DNA of 64,000 bases from Devosia enhydra (GCF_900119845.1 NZ_FPKU01000001.1:62001-126000); one strand, 5' to 3'. Positions 51,468 through 60,928 are shown, numbered from the stretch's first letter. Notes: generated by a model not told the origin, from the letters alone. Numbers and translations are program-made.

Positions 51468-52124
51468 TTAGAAGTGGAAGTTCAGGCCGGCCTTGACGGT
51501 GTGCACGTCGAAGCTCAGCGGATAGTCCTGGTCGTAATGGTCGACCGCGCCGAAATTGGCATAAAGATATTCCGCCTTGAGCGAGATGGTCTCGGTGATC
51601 ATCTTTTCCACGCCGGCGCCCACGGCGAAGCCAACATGGGTTTCCGCGCTGTCATCGTCGAAATAGTCGATGAAGAGCCCGGCGATGGCGACGCCGGCGG
51701 TTCCGTAGACGAGGTAGCCATCGAGATCGACGCCGACCCGGCCGCGGAGGGTGCTCATCCACGAGATCGAGGCGACATAGTCTTCGTCATCGAGGGCGCC
51801 GTTGAACAGATAGGGGCCATTGACCCCGGTCCAGGCGATGTCTGCCTCGAGGCCGAGGACAATGCCGTCCATCTGGTAGTTGACGCCGGCCTGCGCGCCG
51901 GCGATCAGCCCCGACATGTCCCAGGTATAGCCATCATTGTCGATGTCGATGGCCTCGCCGAAGCCATAGCCGACATGCACGCCGACATAGGCACCCGACC
52001 AGCTGCTGGCCGGAGATGTCGGAATGAAGGGCTGCTCGGGAATGTAGAGATCGGCGGCGAAAGCCGACGCCGTCAGCGCAGCGGATGCTGCCAGTGTCAT
52101 GAGCGCTCTAGAAGCGAATCGCAT
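51468..52124 (-). CDS. Omp31/Omp25-like outer-membrane beta-barrel protein
   Basis: A 218-residue outer-membrane protein. Signal peptide MRFASRALMTLAASAALTASAFA, then a mature start ADLYIPEQP and the SSWSGAYVGVHVGYGFG motif typical of the Brucella Omp31/Omp25 and Rhizobium RopB family. Alternating hydrophobic strands follow and the protein ends AGLNFHF, with the C-terminal Phe read by the BAM machinery. ATG 52124 is chosen for the signal peptide. A paralogue ends at 63899. Confidence 0.9.
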   Translation of the reverse strand: MRFASRALMTLAASAALTASAFAADLYIPEQPFIPTSPASSWSGAYVGVHVGYGFGEAIDIDNDGYTWDMSGLIAGAQAGVNYQMDGIVLGLEADIAWTGVNGPYLFNGALDDEDYVASISWMSTLRGRVGVDLDGYLVYGTAGVAIAGLFIDYFDDDSAETHVGFAVGAGVEKMITETISLKAEYLYANFGAVDHYDQDYPLSFDVHTVKAGLNFHF

Positions 52125-52259
52125 TCGTCGGTCTCCGGAAAACAATGGAGCAGCAAGGCCATGCGCTCCGGAGCCCTCGATATGACGGATGTTATACGGG
52201 GCAGCATTGTGGTCGCGCTGTGTCGCTTCGGCCACAATGGCGGCGCGGGGCGGGGACGG

Positions 52260-52613
52260 TCAGGGCAGGGCGGCGAGCACCTGGATTTCGACCTTGATGT
52301 CGGGCAGCGCCAGACGGGCCTCGACGGTGGCCCTGGCCGGGGTATGTCCGGGCATCACCCAGGCATCCCAGACCGCGTTCATCTCGCTGAAGGTCGTGAT
52401 GTCGCTGAGCCAGATATTGACCTGGACGAGGTGCTGCTTGCTCGTGCCGGCGTCGGCGAGCAGTTCATCGATGCGCTTGAGGATGTCGCCGGTCTGCTCG
52501 GCGACGCTGCGATCCTTGCGGTTGGCGGCGGTCATGCCCGAAAGATGGACATTGTTGCCGTTGATGACGATGCCGCTCATGCGCGGGCCGACATGGATAC
52601 GTCTGATGGTCAT
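52260..52613 (-). CDS. RidA/YjgF/UK114 family imine deaminase
   Basis: A 117-residue Rid-family protein. The active-site Arg94 in PARATVEARLALP and Glu109 in KVEIQVLAAL match hydrolytic family members that deaminate reactive enamines/imines. ATGA overlap with the ABC fusion gene makes it the last gene of the import operon, suggesting that catabolism of the imported amino compound generates imines. Confidence 0.88.
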   Translation of the reverse strand: MTIRRIHVGPRMSGIVINGNNVHLSGMTAANRKDRSVAEQTGDILKRIDELLADAGTSKQHLVQVNIWLSDITTFSEMNAVWDAWVMPGHTPARATVEARLALPDIKVEIQVLAALP

Positions 52614-55231
52614 GTGTGAAGTCCTGAAACGGTGCAGGCGGGGAGGGGATCGGAGGGTGTGGGCCAGCTCGCGACCCGGCCGCGATCACGGCGGGCGCGC
52701 TCTGCCACGGGGTCGGGAACCGGCACGGCATCGAGCAGCACCTTCGTATAGGGGTGGACGGGAGCGCCGATCACCTGCGCCGTATCGCCCAATTCGAGCA
52801 TCTGGCCGCCATACATGACGCCGATGCGGTCGCTGAGTTCGGCGACGACGGCGATGTCGTGGGCGACGAGCAGATAGGCCACGCCGAGCTCGCGCTTGAG
52901 CTCGCCGAGCAGGGCCATGATGTCGCGCTGGATGGAGACGTCGAGCGCCGAGACGGGCTCATCGAGCACCACCAGCCGTGGCTCGAGCATCAGGGCCCGG
53001 GCAATCGCGATGCGCTGGCGCTGGCCACCCGAAAACTCGTGCGGAAAACGATCGAGGGCGGAAGCAGGGAGCCGAACCTGATCGAGCACGCGCCGCGCGC
53101 GCTCGGCCACGGCACGCCCGCCATGGATCTGGGCCGGTTCGGCCAGAAGCTCCCGGACCGTCATGCGCGGGTCGAGCGAGGCATAGGGATCCTGGAAGAC
53201 GACGGACATGTCGCCGCTGGCCTTGAGCCTCGCCTTGGGTGCCGCGAGGTCCTCGCCCGCGAAGATGACGCGGCCGGCGCTCGGGGCAAGAAGGCCCAGA
53301 ACCGTATTCAGAAGCGTGGTCTTGCCCGATCCCGATTCCCCCACGATACCCAGCGTCTCGCCGGGCATCAGATCGAAGGAAACGTCGCAAAGCGCATGGA
53401 TGACGCGGTCGCTGGCCGACAGTGTCTTGCTGCGCGGGCGCAGGAAGTGGCGCGACAGGCCCTCGAGGCGCAAGAGCGGCTCGCCCGCGCGTGGGAACGC
53501 GCCCTTACTGGCAACCTGGTCGAGCCGCGGCGCAAGGCTCAGCAGCCGCTTAGTATAGTCATGCTCGGGGGCGGCAAAGAGGTCGCGAACCGGCTTTTGT
53601 TCGACGATGCGACCTTCGCGCATGACGGCGACCCGGTCGGCCACCCCGGCGACCAGCGCCAGGTCATGGGTGATGAACAGCATGGCGGCGCCCGTCTGCT
53701 CGCGCGCGATCCGCAGGCTGTCGAGCACCTGGGCCTGCACGGTCACGTCGAGCGCGGTGGTCGGTTCGTCGGCAATGATCAGTTCGGGCTTGTGGATCAT
53801 CGCCATGGCGATGACGACGCGCTGGCGGATGCCGCCCGACATCTGGTGGGGATACTGGTCGAGCCGGCTTTCCGGATCGCGGATCGCCATGAGCGCCATG
53901 AGCTCGGTGGCCCGCCGCCGGCTTTCGGTGCGTGAAATCGGCCCGGCGACCGCCATCGTCTCGTGGAACTGAGCGCCGATGGTAAGGACCGGATTGAGGC
54001 TGGTGGACGGATCCTGCAGGATCGTGGCGATGCGCCGGCCGCGATAGCGGCGCCATTGCGCGAACCCGAGCCCCGTCACATCCTCCCCATTGATCCGGAC
54101 CCCGCCGCTGGCCTCGGCGCCGACGGGCAGCAGCCCTGCGATCGCAAGCGAGGTCAGCGACTTGCCCGAGCCCGATTCGCCGACGAGCGCCAGAACTTCG
54201 CCGCGCGCGATGTGCAGGGTGATGCCATCGACCGCCGGCCGCTCCACATTGGGGAAGGTGACGCGGAAATCGGTGATGTCGACGACGGCATCGGGCCGTG
54301 TCGCCGGCACTGCCGTTCCGGCTTTTGCCCGCGTCCGATGGGCGACCAGCGGATTGGTGGGGGCTGCCTTGGGGTTGAACGCATCGCGCAGCCCCTCCCC
54401 GACATAGTTGATCGAGAGCACGATGAGGATGATCAGGATGCCCGGCGCATAAAACAGCCAGGGGCGCGTGAGCACGGCCGTCTGGGCGTTGGAGATAAGC
54501 AGGCCGAGCGAGGTATCGGGCGGCCGGACGCCGAAGCCGAGGAAGGAGAGGCCGGTTTCCGACAGGATGGCGACGCCCACGAGCAGTGCCGTCGAGACGA
54601 TGATGTGGTCGGCGACATTGGGGATCATGTGGCGCGCCATGATGCGCACCGGCCCCGCGCCCATCACCTTGGCGGCCTTGATGAAGGGCATTTCGCGCAG
54701 CGAGAGCGAAACGCCGCGCACGAGCCGCGCCACCGATGTCCAGAACAGCGCGCCCAGAACCAGCGACAGGCCGAGCCACGAAACGCCGGAATCGCTCATC
54801 GCATTGCCGAGGAACGCGGCCAGCGCGATGGTGGGAATGGTGAGGACGAGGTCGACGAGCCGCATGATCGAGGCATCGACGAGCCCGCCGATATAGCCTG
54901 AAATCACCCCCAGCACGGTGCCGATGAGGCTCGCGATGAGGGCGACGGTACCGGCGATCAGCAGCGATTGCTGCAGGCCGCGCATGGCCATCGCCAGCAT
55001 GTCGCGGCCCAGCGTATCGGTGCCCAGCGGATGCGCCCAGGATGGCGCCTGCGACAGATCAGGGGTGATTTCGGCATAGCCATAGACCCACCACATCGGG
55101 CCGAAAACCGCCACGGCGACCAGCGCCAGGAGAATGGCCAGCCCGATCATCGCCATGGGATTGGCGCGGAAGCGGCGCAGGGCCATGGCGAAGCGCGAGC
55201 GGGAACGGGGCGCGGAATCAGGCCTGGCCAT
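52610..55231 (-). CDS. ABC transporter fusion: DppC-like permease, DppD-like and DppF-like ATPases
   Basis: An 873-residue fusion of three subunits usually encoded separately. Residues 1-~300 are a DppC/OppC permease (NPMAMIGLAILLAL; GTDTLGRDMLAM; EAA-like FIKAAKVMGAGPVRI). The first ATPase has Walker A GESGSGKS near 349, signature MSGGIRQRVVIAMA and Walker B LIIADEPTTALD; the second has GESGSGKT near 632, signature FSGGQRQRIAIARA and LVVLDEPVSALD. It overlaps the dppB-like gene by 14 nt and ridA by 4 nt. Imports peptides, opines or similar compounds. Confidence 0.9.
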   Translation of the reverse strand: MARPDSAPRSRSRFAMALRRFRANPMAMIGLAILLALVAVAVFGPMWWVYGYAEITPDLSQAPSWAHPLGTDTLGRDMLAMAMRGLQQSLLIAGTVALIASLIGTVLGVISGYIGGLVDASIMRLVDLVLTIPTIALAAFLGNAMSDSGVSWLGLSLVLGALFWTSVARLVRGVSLSLREMPFIKAAKVMGAGPVRIMARHMIPNVADHIIVSTALLVGVAILSETGLSFLGFGVRPPDTSLGLLISNAQTAVLTRPWLFYAPGILIILIVLSINYVGEGLRDAFNPKAAPTNPLVAHRTRAKAGTAVPATRPDAVVDITDFRVTFPNVERPAVDGITLHIARGEVLALVGESGSGKSLTSLAIAGLLPVGAEASGGVRINGEDVTGLGFAQWRRYRGRRIATILQDPSTSLNPVLTIGAQFHETMAVAGPISRTESRRRATELMALMAIRDPESRLDQYPHQMSGGIRQRVVIAMAMIHKPELIIADEPTTALDVTVQAQVLDSLRIAREQTGAAMLFITHDLALVAGVADRVAVMREGRIVEQKPVRDLFAAPEHDYTKRLLSLAPRLDQVASKGAFPRAGEPLLRLEGLSRHFLRPRSKTLSASDRVIHALCDVSFDLMPGETLGIVGESGSGKTTLLNTVLGLLAPSAGRVIFAGEDLAAPKARLKASGDMSVVFQDPYASLDPRMTVRELLAEPAQIHGGRAVAERARRVLDQVRLPASALDRFPHEFSGGQRQRIAIARALMLEPRLVVLDEPVSALDVSIQRDIMALLGELKRELGVAYLLVAHDIAVVAELSDRIGVMYGGQMLELGDTAQVIGAPVHPYTKVLLDAVPVPDPVAERARRDRGRVASWPTPSDPLPACTVSGLHT

Positions 55232-56204
55232 AGCGCACCCTGGGATCGACGAAGGCATAGACGATGTCGGCGAGGAGGTTGAACATGACCACGGCGACGG
55301 CTGCCACGAGCAACCAGGCCATGACGGCATTGGCGTCTCGATTGGCGATGGATTCGAGCAGGAACCCGCCCATGCCGCGCCACTGGAACACGGTTTCGGT
55401 GATGACAGCGCCCGAGAGCAGGGCCGGCAGATCGAGCGCGACCACGGTGACGATGGGAATGAGCGCGGGGCGCATCACATGGGCGCCGACGATGCGGTTG
55501 CGCGAGAGCCCGCGCAGCACGGCGAAGCGGACATGGTCGCTCGAGAGCGATTCGACGACGGCCGTGCGCTGATAGCGGCTCCAGCTGGCGAAGTGGATCA
55601 TGGTGAGGGCGATGGTGGGCAGGATGAGGTGGCCGGCCATGTCCAGCATCAGCGGCAGGAACTCCTTTGGCGCCGGCACGGAGATGTCGCCGACAGTAAA
55701 GAGGATGCGCGCATTGGCCATCCTGTTGACGACGATGCCGCCCTGCTTGAGCAGCACCGCCAGCCAGAACGAGGGCAGGGCGATGAGGATGAAGGCGGAG
55801 GTCGAGATGAGGTGGTCGGCGATGCGATTGCGATAGAGCGCGGCAATCGTGCCGGCGATGAGCGCAAGGATCGTCGCGATGACGATGGCGGTGGTGACGA
55901 GGCGCAGCGTGACGCCGACCCGGGGCGCCAGTTCGGCCCCGATATTCTGGTTGGGCTTGACCGAGGGGCCGAAATCGCCCCGCACGACGCCGCTGAGCCA
56001 GGTGAGGTAGCGCACCGGAATGGGCTGGTCGAGGCCGAGGCGCGCTTCCTCGGCTGCAATGACGCTGTCCGGAACCGGCGGCTGCCGGTCGCGCAGCTCG
56101 CCGAGCGGGTCGCCCGCCAGGGCGACCAGCGTGAAGACCACGAAGGTCGAGACGAGGAGGATGGCGAGGCTGTTGACGAGCCGTCGGCCGATCAGGGCAA
56201 GCAT
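55218..56204 (-). CDS. peptide-type ABC transporter permease (DppB-like)
   Basis: A 328-residue inner-membrane permease with six predicted helices. N-terminus MLALIGRRLVNSLAILLVSTFVVFTLV and the segments RLGLDQPIPVRYLTWLSGVVRGDFG and EAA-like SDHVRFAVLRGLSRNRIV are typical of DppB/OppB. Partner of the permease part of the following fusion protein. Confidence 0.92.
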   Translation of the reverse strand: MLALIGRRLVNSLAILLVSTFVVFTLVALAGDPLGELRDRQPPVPDSVIAAEEARLGLDQPIPVRYLTWLSGVVRGDFGPSVKPNQNIGAELAPRVGVTLRLVTTAIVIATILALIAGTIAALYRNRIADHLISTSAFILIALPSFWLAVLLKQGGIVVNRMANARILFTVGDISVPAPKEFLPLMLDMAGHLILPTIALTMIHFASWSRYQRTAVVESLSSDHVRFAVLRGLSRNRIVGAHVMRPALIPIVTVVALDLPALLSGAVITETVFQWRGMGGFLLESIANRDANAVMAWLLVAAVAVVMFNLLADIVYAFVDPRVRYGQA

Positions 56205-56231
56205 GGCATTCTCCTCGTCATCGGATGCGGA

Positions 56232-57725
56232 TCAGTCCGCCTGCACAGGGCGGATGCGGCCCCAATGCCACCACGGAATGGAGTAGTCGAGCTGGTCGGC
56301 CCAGCCGAAGAAGCGCTTGGAGCGGGCATAATAGGTGCCGTACCAGAGGAGCGGCACGAACTCGCAATCGCGCTGCCAGATGGCCTGCAACTCCTTGTAG
56401 GCTGCTCCGCGCTCCTCGCGGGTCAGTGCCGTACGCCCCTTCTGATAGGCGGCATCGACATCCTTGTTGTGGTGCAGGCCCATATTGTTGAGGCCGGTCG
56501 AGGAATATTTGGTCGCGGTGATCTCGATGTCGGGCGACATGGTGCCGCCCACGATATAGAGGTCGAAATCATGCTCGCGGCGAATGCGCTTCGACCATTC
56601 GACCGCCGAAAGCCCAGCATACTCGACCGAAAACCCGACCTCGGCGAGGTTGCGCGTGACGATCTCCGCCAGTTTCTTGTGGCCGTAAAAACTGTCCATG
56701 TAGAACATGCGCAGCGTGCCGCGCGAGCCGGTCGCATCGCGCACAAGGCCGCTGTCGTCGAGCAGGCGGTCGGCTTCAGCCACATCATGGCCCGGCGCCT
56801 TCGCGTCCGGGTTGAAGGCCCATTCGACGCTGCCCAGCAGATAGTGATCCCACGCAAAGCTGACGCCGGGGTCGGTGATTTTGGCGATATCGGCGCGGTT
56901 GACGGCGCGGGCGATGGCCTCACGGCGGCGCTGGTCGGCCCAGAGTTCGCTTCCGTGATTGAAGTCGAGAAGCGCCATGCCCGGGCCCTTGCCCTTCATG
57001 ACCTCGACATTGTCCGCGCCCTCGACGAGGTGCAGGCGATCATAGGTGAGGGTATCCTGCGGGAAGAAATCGGCTTCCCCGCGCACCACCATTTTCACGC
57101 ATTCGTCGCGATCGGGCTGGATCTTGAGGATCAGCCGGTCGATCTCGGGCTGCGGACCCCAATGGTTCTTCACCTTTTCGAGGATGATCTGCTTGCCCTT
57201 TTCCCATTCGACGAGGCGGAACGGCCCCGAGCCGACGGGCTTGAGATTATAGGGGTTCGTGTCCCAGTCGGTGCCCTCGTAGAGATGGCGGGGCAGGATG
57301 TGGGAGAAGATGAAATTGCCCAGCTGAACGAGGAAACCCGAATTCGGCCCGGTGAGGTGATAGTCGACCGTGTAGTCGTTGACCGCCACGATGTCCTCGA
57401 CATCGGTGAGGAACATGGCGCCGGTATAGCCCATCTTCTTGGCGTGAAGGTGGGTATAGACCACGTCATGGGCGGTCATCGGCACGCCATCCTGCCAGCG
57501 TGCCGCCTGGTTGAGGTGGAAGCGCCAGCGGCGCGCACCGTCCAGCATCTCCCAATGGGTGGCCAGATCGGGATACGACCCGTTGAAATTGTACCACTCG
57601 GTCAGCACCATACGGTTGTAGATGTTGTTGCAGACGAGGTAGCCGGCGGTGGCGGTGTAATTGCGGTGCACGTCATTGAAATGCACCGCGTCATGGGGCG
57701 TCGCCACGACGAAGTCGATGGTCAT
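56232..57725 (-). CDS. family-5 ABC solute-binding protein without signal peptide
   Basis: A 497-residue DppA/OppA-type protein. Core motifs are seen: NLKPVGSGPFRLVEWEKGKQIILEK, RREAIARAVNRADIAK and AEIVTRNLAEVGF. It begins MTIDFVVATPHDAVHFND, with no hydrophobic export signal, and an in-frame stop lies upstream with no start codon between. It may work in the cytoplasm, be exported by another route, or have lost its signal. It is the second of two binding proteins in this operon. Confidence 0.85.
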   Translation of the reverse strand: MTIDFVVATPHDAVHFNDVHRNYTATAGYLVCNNIYNRMVLTEWYNFNGSYPDLATHWEMLDGARRWRFHLNQAARWQDGVPMTAHDVVYTHLHAKKMGYTGAMFLTDVEDIVAVNDYTVDYHLTGPNSGFLVQLGNFIFSHILPRHLYEGTDWDTNPYNLKPVGSGPFRLVEWEKGKQIILEKVKNHWGPQPEIDRLILKIQPDRDECVKMVVRGEADFFPQDTLTYDRLHLVEGADNVEVMKGKGPGMALLDFNHGSELWADQRRREAIARAVNRADIAKITDPGVSFAWDHYLLGSVEWAFNPDAKAPGHDVAEADRLLDDSGLVRDATGSRGTLRMFYMDSFYGHKKLAEIVTRNLAEVGFSVEYAGLSAVEWSKRIRREHDFDLYIVGGTMSPDIEITATKYSSTGLNNMGLHHNKDVDAAYQKGRTALTREERGAAYKELQAIWQRDCEFVPLLWYGTYYARSKRFFGWADQLDYSIPWWHWGRIRPVQAD

Positions 57726-57749
57726 TGAAAGCTCATGGACTGAGGGAAA

Positions 57750-57773
57750 AGCGGGAGCAGGACACCTCCCGCT
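57750..57773 (-). terminator. attenuator hairpin between the two binding-protein genes
   Basis: On the minus strand AGCGGGAG pairs perfectly with CTCCCGCT over an 8-nt loop, followed by TTTT. It lies 13 nt past the stop of the first binding-protein gene and would favour its expression over downstream genes. Confidence 0.75.
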
Positions 57774-57785
57774 CCCAGGTCAGGA

Positions 57786-59432
57786 TCAGTTGGCGGCCTT
57801 GAGGCCCCATTCCTCGACATTCATCGTCGTGCCGTACTTGGACGGGTTGACGAAGATATTGGCGTAGGTGTCCGAATAAACGGCAATGTTGGTGATGGGG
57901 AAGAGCGGCACCACGATGCCGTCGGCGAGGAGGGCGCGGTCGAGTTCGTTGGTGAGGCGGGCCGTTTCGGCTTCGTCGAGGGTGACCGAGATCTGGTTGA
58001 TCAGATCGTCCACTTCCGCCGAGGAATAGCCGAAATAATTGCGGGCGGCGCCCGTCTGGTACCACTGGGCCAGCGAGAGCGCGCCCAGATCGAGCGCCGT
58101 GGCCGTGGTGTAGATGTCGAAATTGCCGGCCTGGGCCTCGGGGGTATAGCGCGAGCGGTCGGCGGCATCGATGGTCGCGGTGATGCCGATCTTAGCGAGC
58201 TGGGCCTGTGCCAGTTCGGCGAGCTGCACGCGGATCGGATCGGTCGAATAGGTGAGGATCTCGAGATCGCGCACCGGCTTGCCATCCGGCCCGTTGAGCT
58301 TGCCATCCACGAGGGTGTAGCCCGCCCCTTCGAGCAGCGCGATGGCTCCTGCGATGTCACCCGTGCCAACGCCGGTCGCGCCGGTATTGTCCTCGAGTTC
58401 GGCCTGGCCGGGAATATAGGCCGCGCTGGTCATCGGCACCGTGCCTTCGACATACTGGCCGACGGTGCGGTTGGTCATGTCAGCGATGTCGAGGGCCTTG
58501 GTGATGGCCTGGCGCAGCACTTCTTCGCCCATCACGTCGCCGCTGGCCTTGAGGCTGAAGTGGTAATAGGTCAGCGTCGGCCCGATCGCGACGGTGACGC
58601 CGAACATCTGGTTGACCTGCTCGACGGTATCGAGGGTGGCCCCGCCATAGACGGCATTGATCTCGCCGTTTTCGAGCGCCGTGATCTGCTCGCTGACCTT
58701 GGCGATATAGCGGAAGCGGATGGTATCGAGATGGGCCGGGTTGCCATACCAGGCGGGGTTCTTGACGAGGTTCATCACCACCCCGTCCTCGTAGCTTTCG
58801 ACCATGTAGGGGCCGCCCGAAACGGTCGGCACGTTTTGCGAAAGCCCCTCGTTGAACGAGGTGGCAAGGTCGCCATAGCTCGCCGCCACATGCGCCGGCA
58901 GTACGAACGGGAACAGGGTCTTCCAGGGCGCGAACGGCTTCTCAAAGGTGACGCGGACGAGCTTGCCGCTCTCATTGGTCTCGATCGAGGAGACGAGGTC
59001 GTAGCCCTGTGTGAAGGCGGCCGAGCACTCGGCGCAGGCCCGCGGATCCTGCACCTGCTGGGTGTAGCGGAAATCCTCGACCGTGATCGGCGTGCCATCG
59101 GACCAGACGGCTTCGTCGCGGATCACATATTCCACCACCATCGGATCGGTGCTCACCACCTCGGCCGAGACGAGGAACTGGCTGTTGAGCGTAACCGCCG
59201 CATCGGTGCCCGTCAGGAACGGATGCGGATAGAGCGGCCATTGCTGCTGGCGGTTGGTGGTGATGTCGCCGGTGGCCGAAACCGGGTTCCAGTTCGGCGG
59301 GGAATTGGTCGAGGCGATGATCAGTTCGCCGCCCGCCGAGACGGGCACGGGCTGGGCGAGGGCAGGGGCGGAGAAGGCGGCCAGCGCAAGCGTCAGGACA
59401 GCCAGCGAGCATGATGTACGGGCAGATGACAA
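57786..59432 (-). CDS. family-5 ABC solute-binding protein, exported
   Basis: A 548-residue periplasmic binding protein. Signal peptide MSSARTSCSLAVLTLALAAFSAPALAQ, mature part with SDGTPITVEDFRYTQQ, VSGGPYMVESYEDG and the MGEEVLRQAITKALDI lobe helix of the family. The start is TTG 59432, preceded by AGGAAG at a spacing of 6; no other start keeps the signal peptide. First gene of the operon, divergent from the MocR-like regulator. Ligand could be peptide, opine or glycoside. Confidence 0.9.
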   Translation of the reverse strand: MSSARTSCSLAVLTLALAAFSAPALAQPVPVSAGGELIIASTNSPPNWNPVSATGDITTNRQQQWPLYPHPFLTGTDAAVTLNSQFLVSAEVVSTDPMVVEYVIRDEAVWSDGTPITVEDFRYTQQVQDPRACAECSAAFTQGYDLVSSIETNESGKLVRVTFEKPFAPWKTLFPFVLPAHVAASYGDLATSFNEGLSQNVPTVSGGPYMVESYEDGVVMNLVKNPAWYGNPAHLDTIRFRYIAKVSEQITALENGEINAVYGGATLDTVEQVNQMFGVTVAIGPTLTYYHFSLKASGDVMGEEVLRQAITKALDIADMTNRTVGQYVEGTVPMTSAAYIPGQAELEDNTGATGVGTGDIAGAIALLEGAGYTLVDGKLNGPDGKPVRDLEILTYSTDPIRVQLAELAQAQLAKIGITATIDAADRSRYTPEAQAGNFDIYTTATALDLGALSLAQWYQTGAARNYFGYSSAEVDDLINQISVTLDEAETARLTNELDRALLADGIVVPLFPITNIAVYSDTYANIFVNPSKYGTTMNVEEWGLKAAN

Positions 59433-59553
59433 CGGAGCTTCCTTTCCCCAGAGGCCTGGGAAATGCGGTGGAACAGGCGGCGGAAGGCCTGTTTCGTGGC
59501 CCCTCAGCGCAACATCGAGGCTAGACCTTGCCTTTTGTTTTGGTCAATATAAC

Positions 59554-59569
59554 TATGTTCATAAACATA
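59554..59569. promoter_or_regulatory. AT-rich palindrome in the divergent promoter region
   Basis: TATGTTCATAAACATA: TATGTT and AACATA are exact inverted arms around CATA. It stands out in GC-rich DNA, lies 22 nt before the MocR-like gene ATG and is a good candidate operator for it. Flanked by TTTTGGTCAATATAACTATG, which may hold a promoter. Confidence 0.6.
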
Positions 59570-59590
59570 ACATCTGGATGAAGGCGGCAC

Positions 59591-60928
59591 ATGCTGGAAC
59601 GGATCGTCAAGCGCGTGCCCATGCGCAACCCCAGGGCGCTGAGCCGAACCATCATGGAGATGGTCGCCGAAGGGGAATTGTCGCAAGGGATGCGCATGCC
59701 GACCGTGCGCGAAGTGGCCGATGCGCTCGGCATGAGCCCGGCCGGGGTCGCGGCCGCCTGGCGCGAGCTGGTTGACTGGCGGGTGCTTGAAACGAGGCGG
59801 CGGGGCGGCACCACCGTCCTGGGGCCGGCCGTGCCGCGACGGGCCACCCGCTATGACGTGATGATGAAGGCCTCCGAGGGCATCCCGCTCAATATCGGCC
59901 ATCTGACGCCCGACAAGACCATCCTGCCGCCGCTCGAGCGCGCCTTTGCCGCCGCCCTCGGCGATGCGCGCGTGCATGACGCGGCGCCCGACCCGATCAG
60001 CCAGAGGCTGCGGGAAGCCGTCGAGCCCAACTGGCCGTTCCAGCCCGGTTTCATGATGGCGACCCATGGCGGCATCGCCGCCGCCGAACTGGCCCTCCAG
60101 ACCTCGGTGCGTCCGGGCGACCGGGTCATCGTCGATGCGCCGACGGTGTCCCGCATCCTCGACATTCTCGAAGCGCTCGGCGCCCGCGCCGTACCGGTGA
60201 CCTATCGCGAGGGCGGGCCGGATCTGGGAGAACTGCGGACCGCCTTGGCGATGCGGCCGGCGGCCTTCGTCTATCAGCCGGTCGGCAACCACCCGACGGG
60301 CTTTTCGGTGACGCCCGAATGGATCGGCCGGGCGGCCGATCTCCTCGCCGAAGCGCATATGCCCATCATCGAACTTGTCCAGGCCCCGCTGATGCATGCC
60401 CAGCCCTGGCTGTCGCTGGGCACGCGCCTGCCGCGTATCGTCGTGCACGTGCATGCCTACAATTTCTTCACCGGCACCGATCTGCGCGTCGGGGTGGCCG
60501 GGGGCAGCAGCTATTACATCGATCGCATGTGGCAGAAGCTGACCTTCTCGTCGGGCTGGGTCAGCCGCATCCTGCAGAATGCCCTGGCCTTCCAGCTGAC
60601 CGACGCCACCGCCCTTGCCGAACTCCAGCGCTATGTCGACACCTGCCGCAGGCGACATGCCGACATGCTCGATAGCCTTGCGCGCGTCGGCTTCAGCCTG
60701 CCCAGAACCGATGGCCCGACGATCTGGCTGCCCGTGCCCGACGAATATGTGGTGACCAACCAGCTCTCGAGCCGGGGCATCGTCGTGCACCCCGGCAGCT
60801 ATTTCGCCCCGGCCCCACTCGACATCGACCACGTCCTCATCAACGGCTCTGCGCTGGGCTCCCAGCAGACCCTGGTCGCCGAAACCATCGGCTCAATCGT
60901 CTCAGCGATTGTTCCGCGCGGACGATGA
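59591..60928 (+). CDS. MocR-like GntR regulator with aminotransferase-fold domain lacking the PLP lysine
   Basis: A 445-residue protein. The winged helix at residues ~15-75 contains MRMPTVREVADALGMSPAGVAAAWREL. The rest has an aspartate-aminotransferase fold: MMATHGGIAAAELALQ, VYQPVGNHPTGFSVTP, GVAGGSSYYIDRMW. Where MocR proteins have the SxSK lysine, it reads HAYNFFTGTDLRVG, so no imine lysine is present; the DDY aspartate region reads PIIELVQAPLM. It probably senses a ligand other than lysine-bound PLP. It controls, by position, the divergent ABC operon. Confidence 0.82.
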   Translation: MLERIVKRVPMRNPRALSRTIMEMVAEGELSQGMRMPTVREVADALGMSPAGVAAAWRELVDWRVLETRRRGGTTVLGPAVPRRATRYDVMMKASEGIPLNIGHLTPDKTILPPLERAFAAALGDARVHDAAPDPISQRLREAVEPNWPFQPGFMMATHGGIAAAELALQTSVRPGDRVIVDAPTVSRILDILEALGARAVPVTYREGGPDLGELRTALAMRPAAFVYQPVGNHPTGFSVTPEWIGRAADLLAEAHMPIIELVQAPLMHAQPWLSLGTRLPRIVVHVHAYNFFTGTDLRVGVAGGSSYYIDRMWQKLTFSSGWVSRILQNALAFQLTDATALAELQRYVDTCRRRHADMLDSLARVGFSLPRTDGPTIWLPVPDEYVVTNQLSSRGIVVHPGSYFAPAPLDIDHVLINGSALGSQQTLVAETIGSIVSAIVPRGR

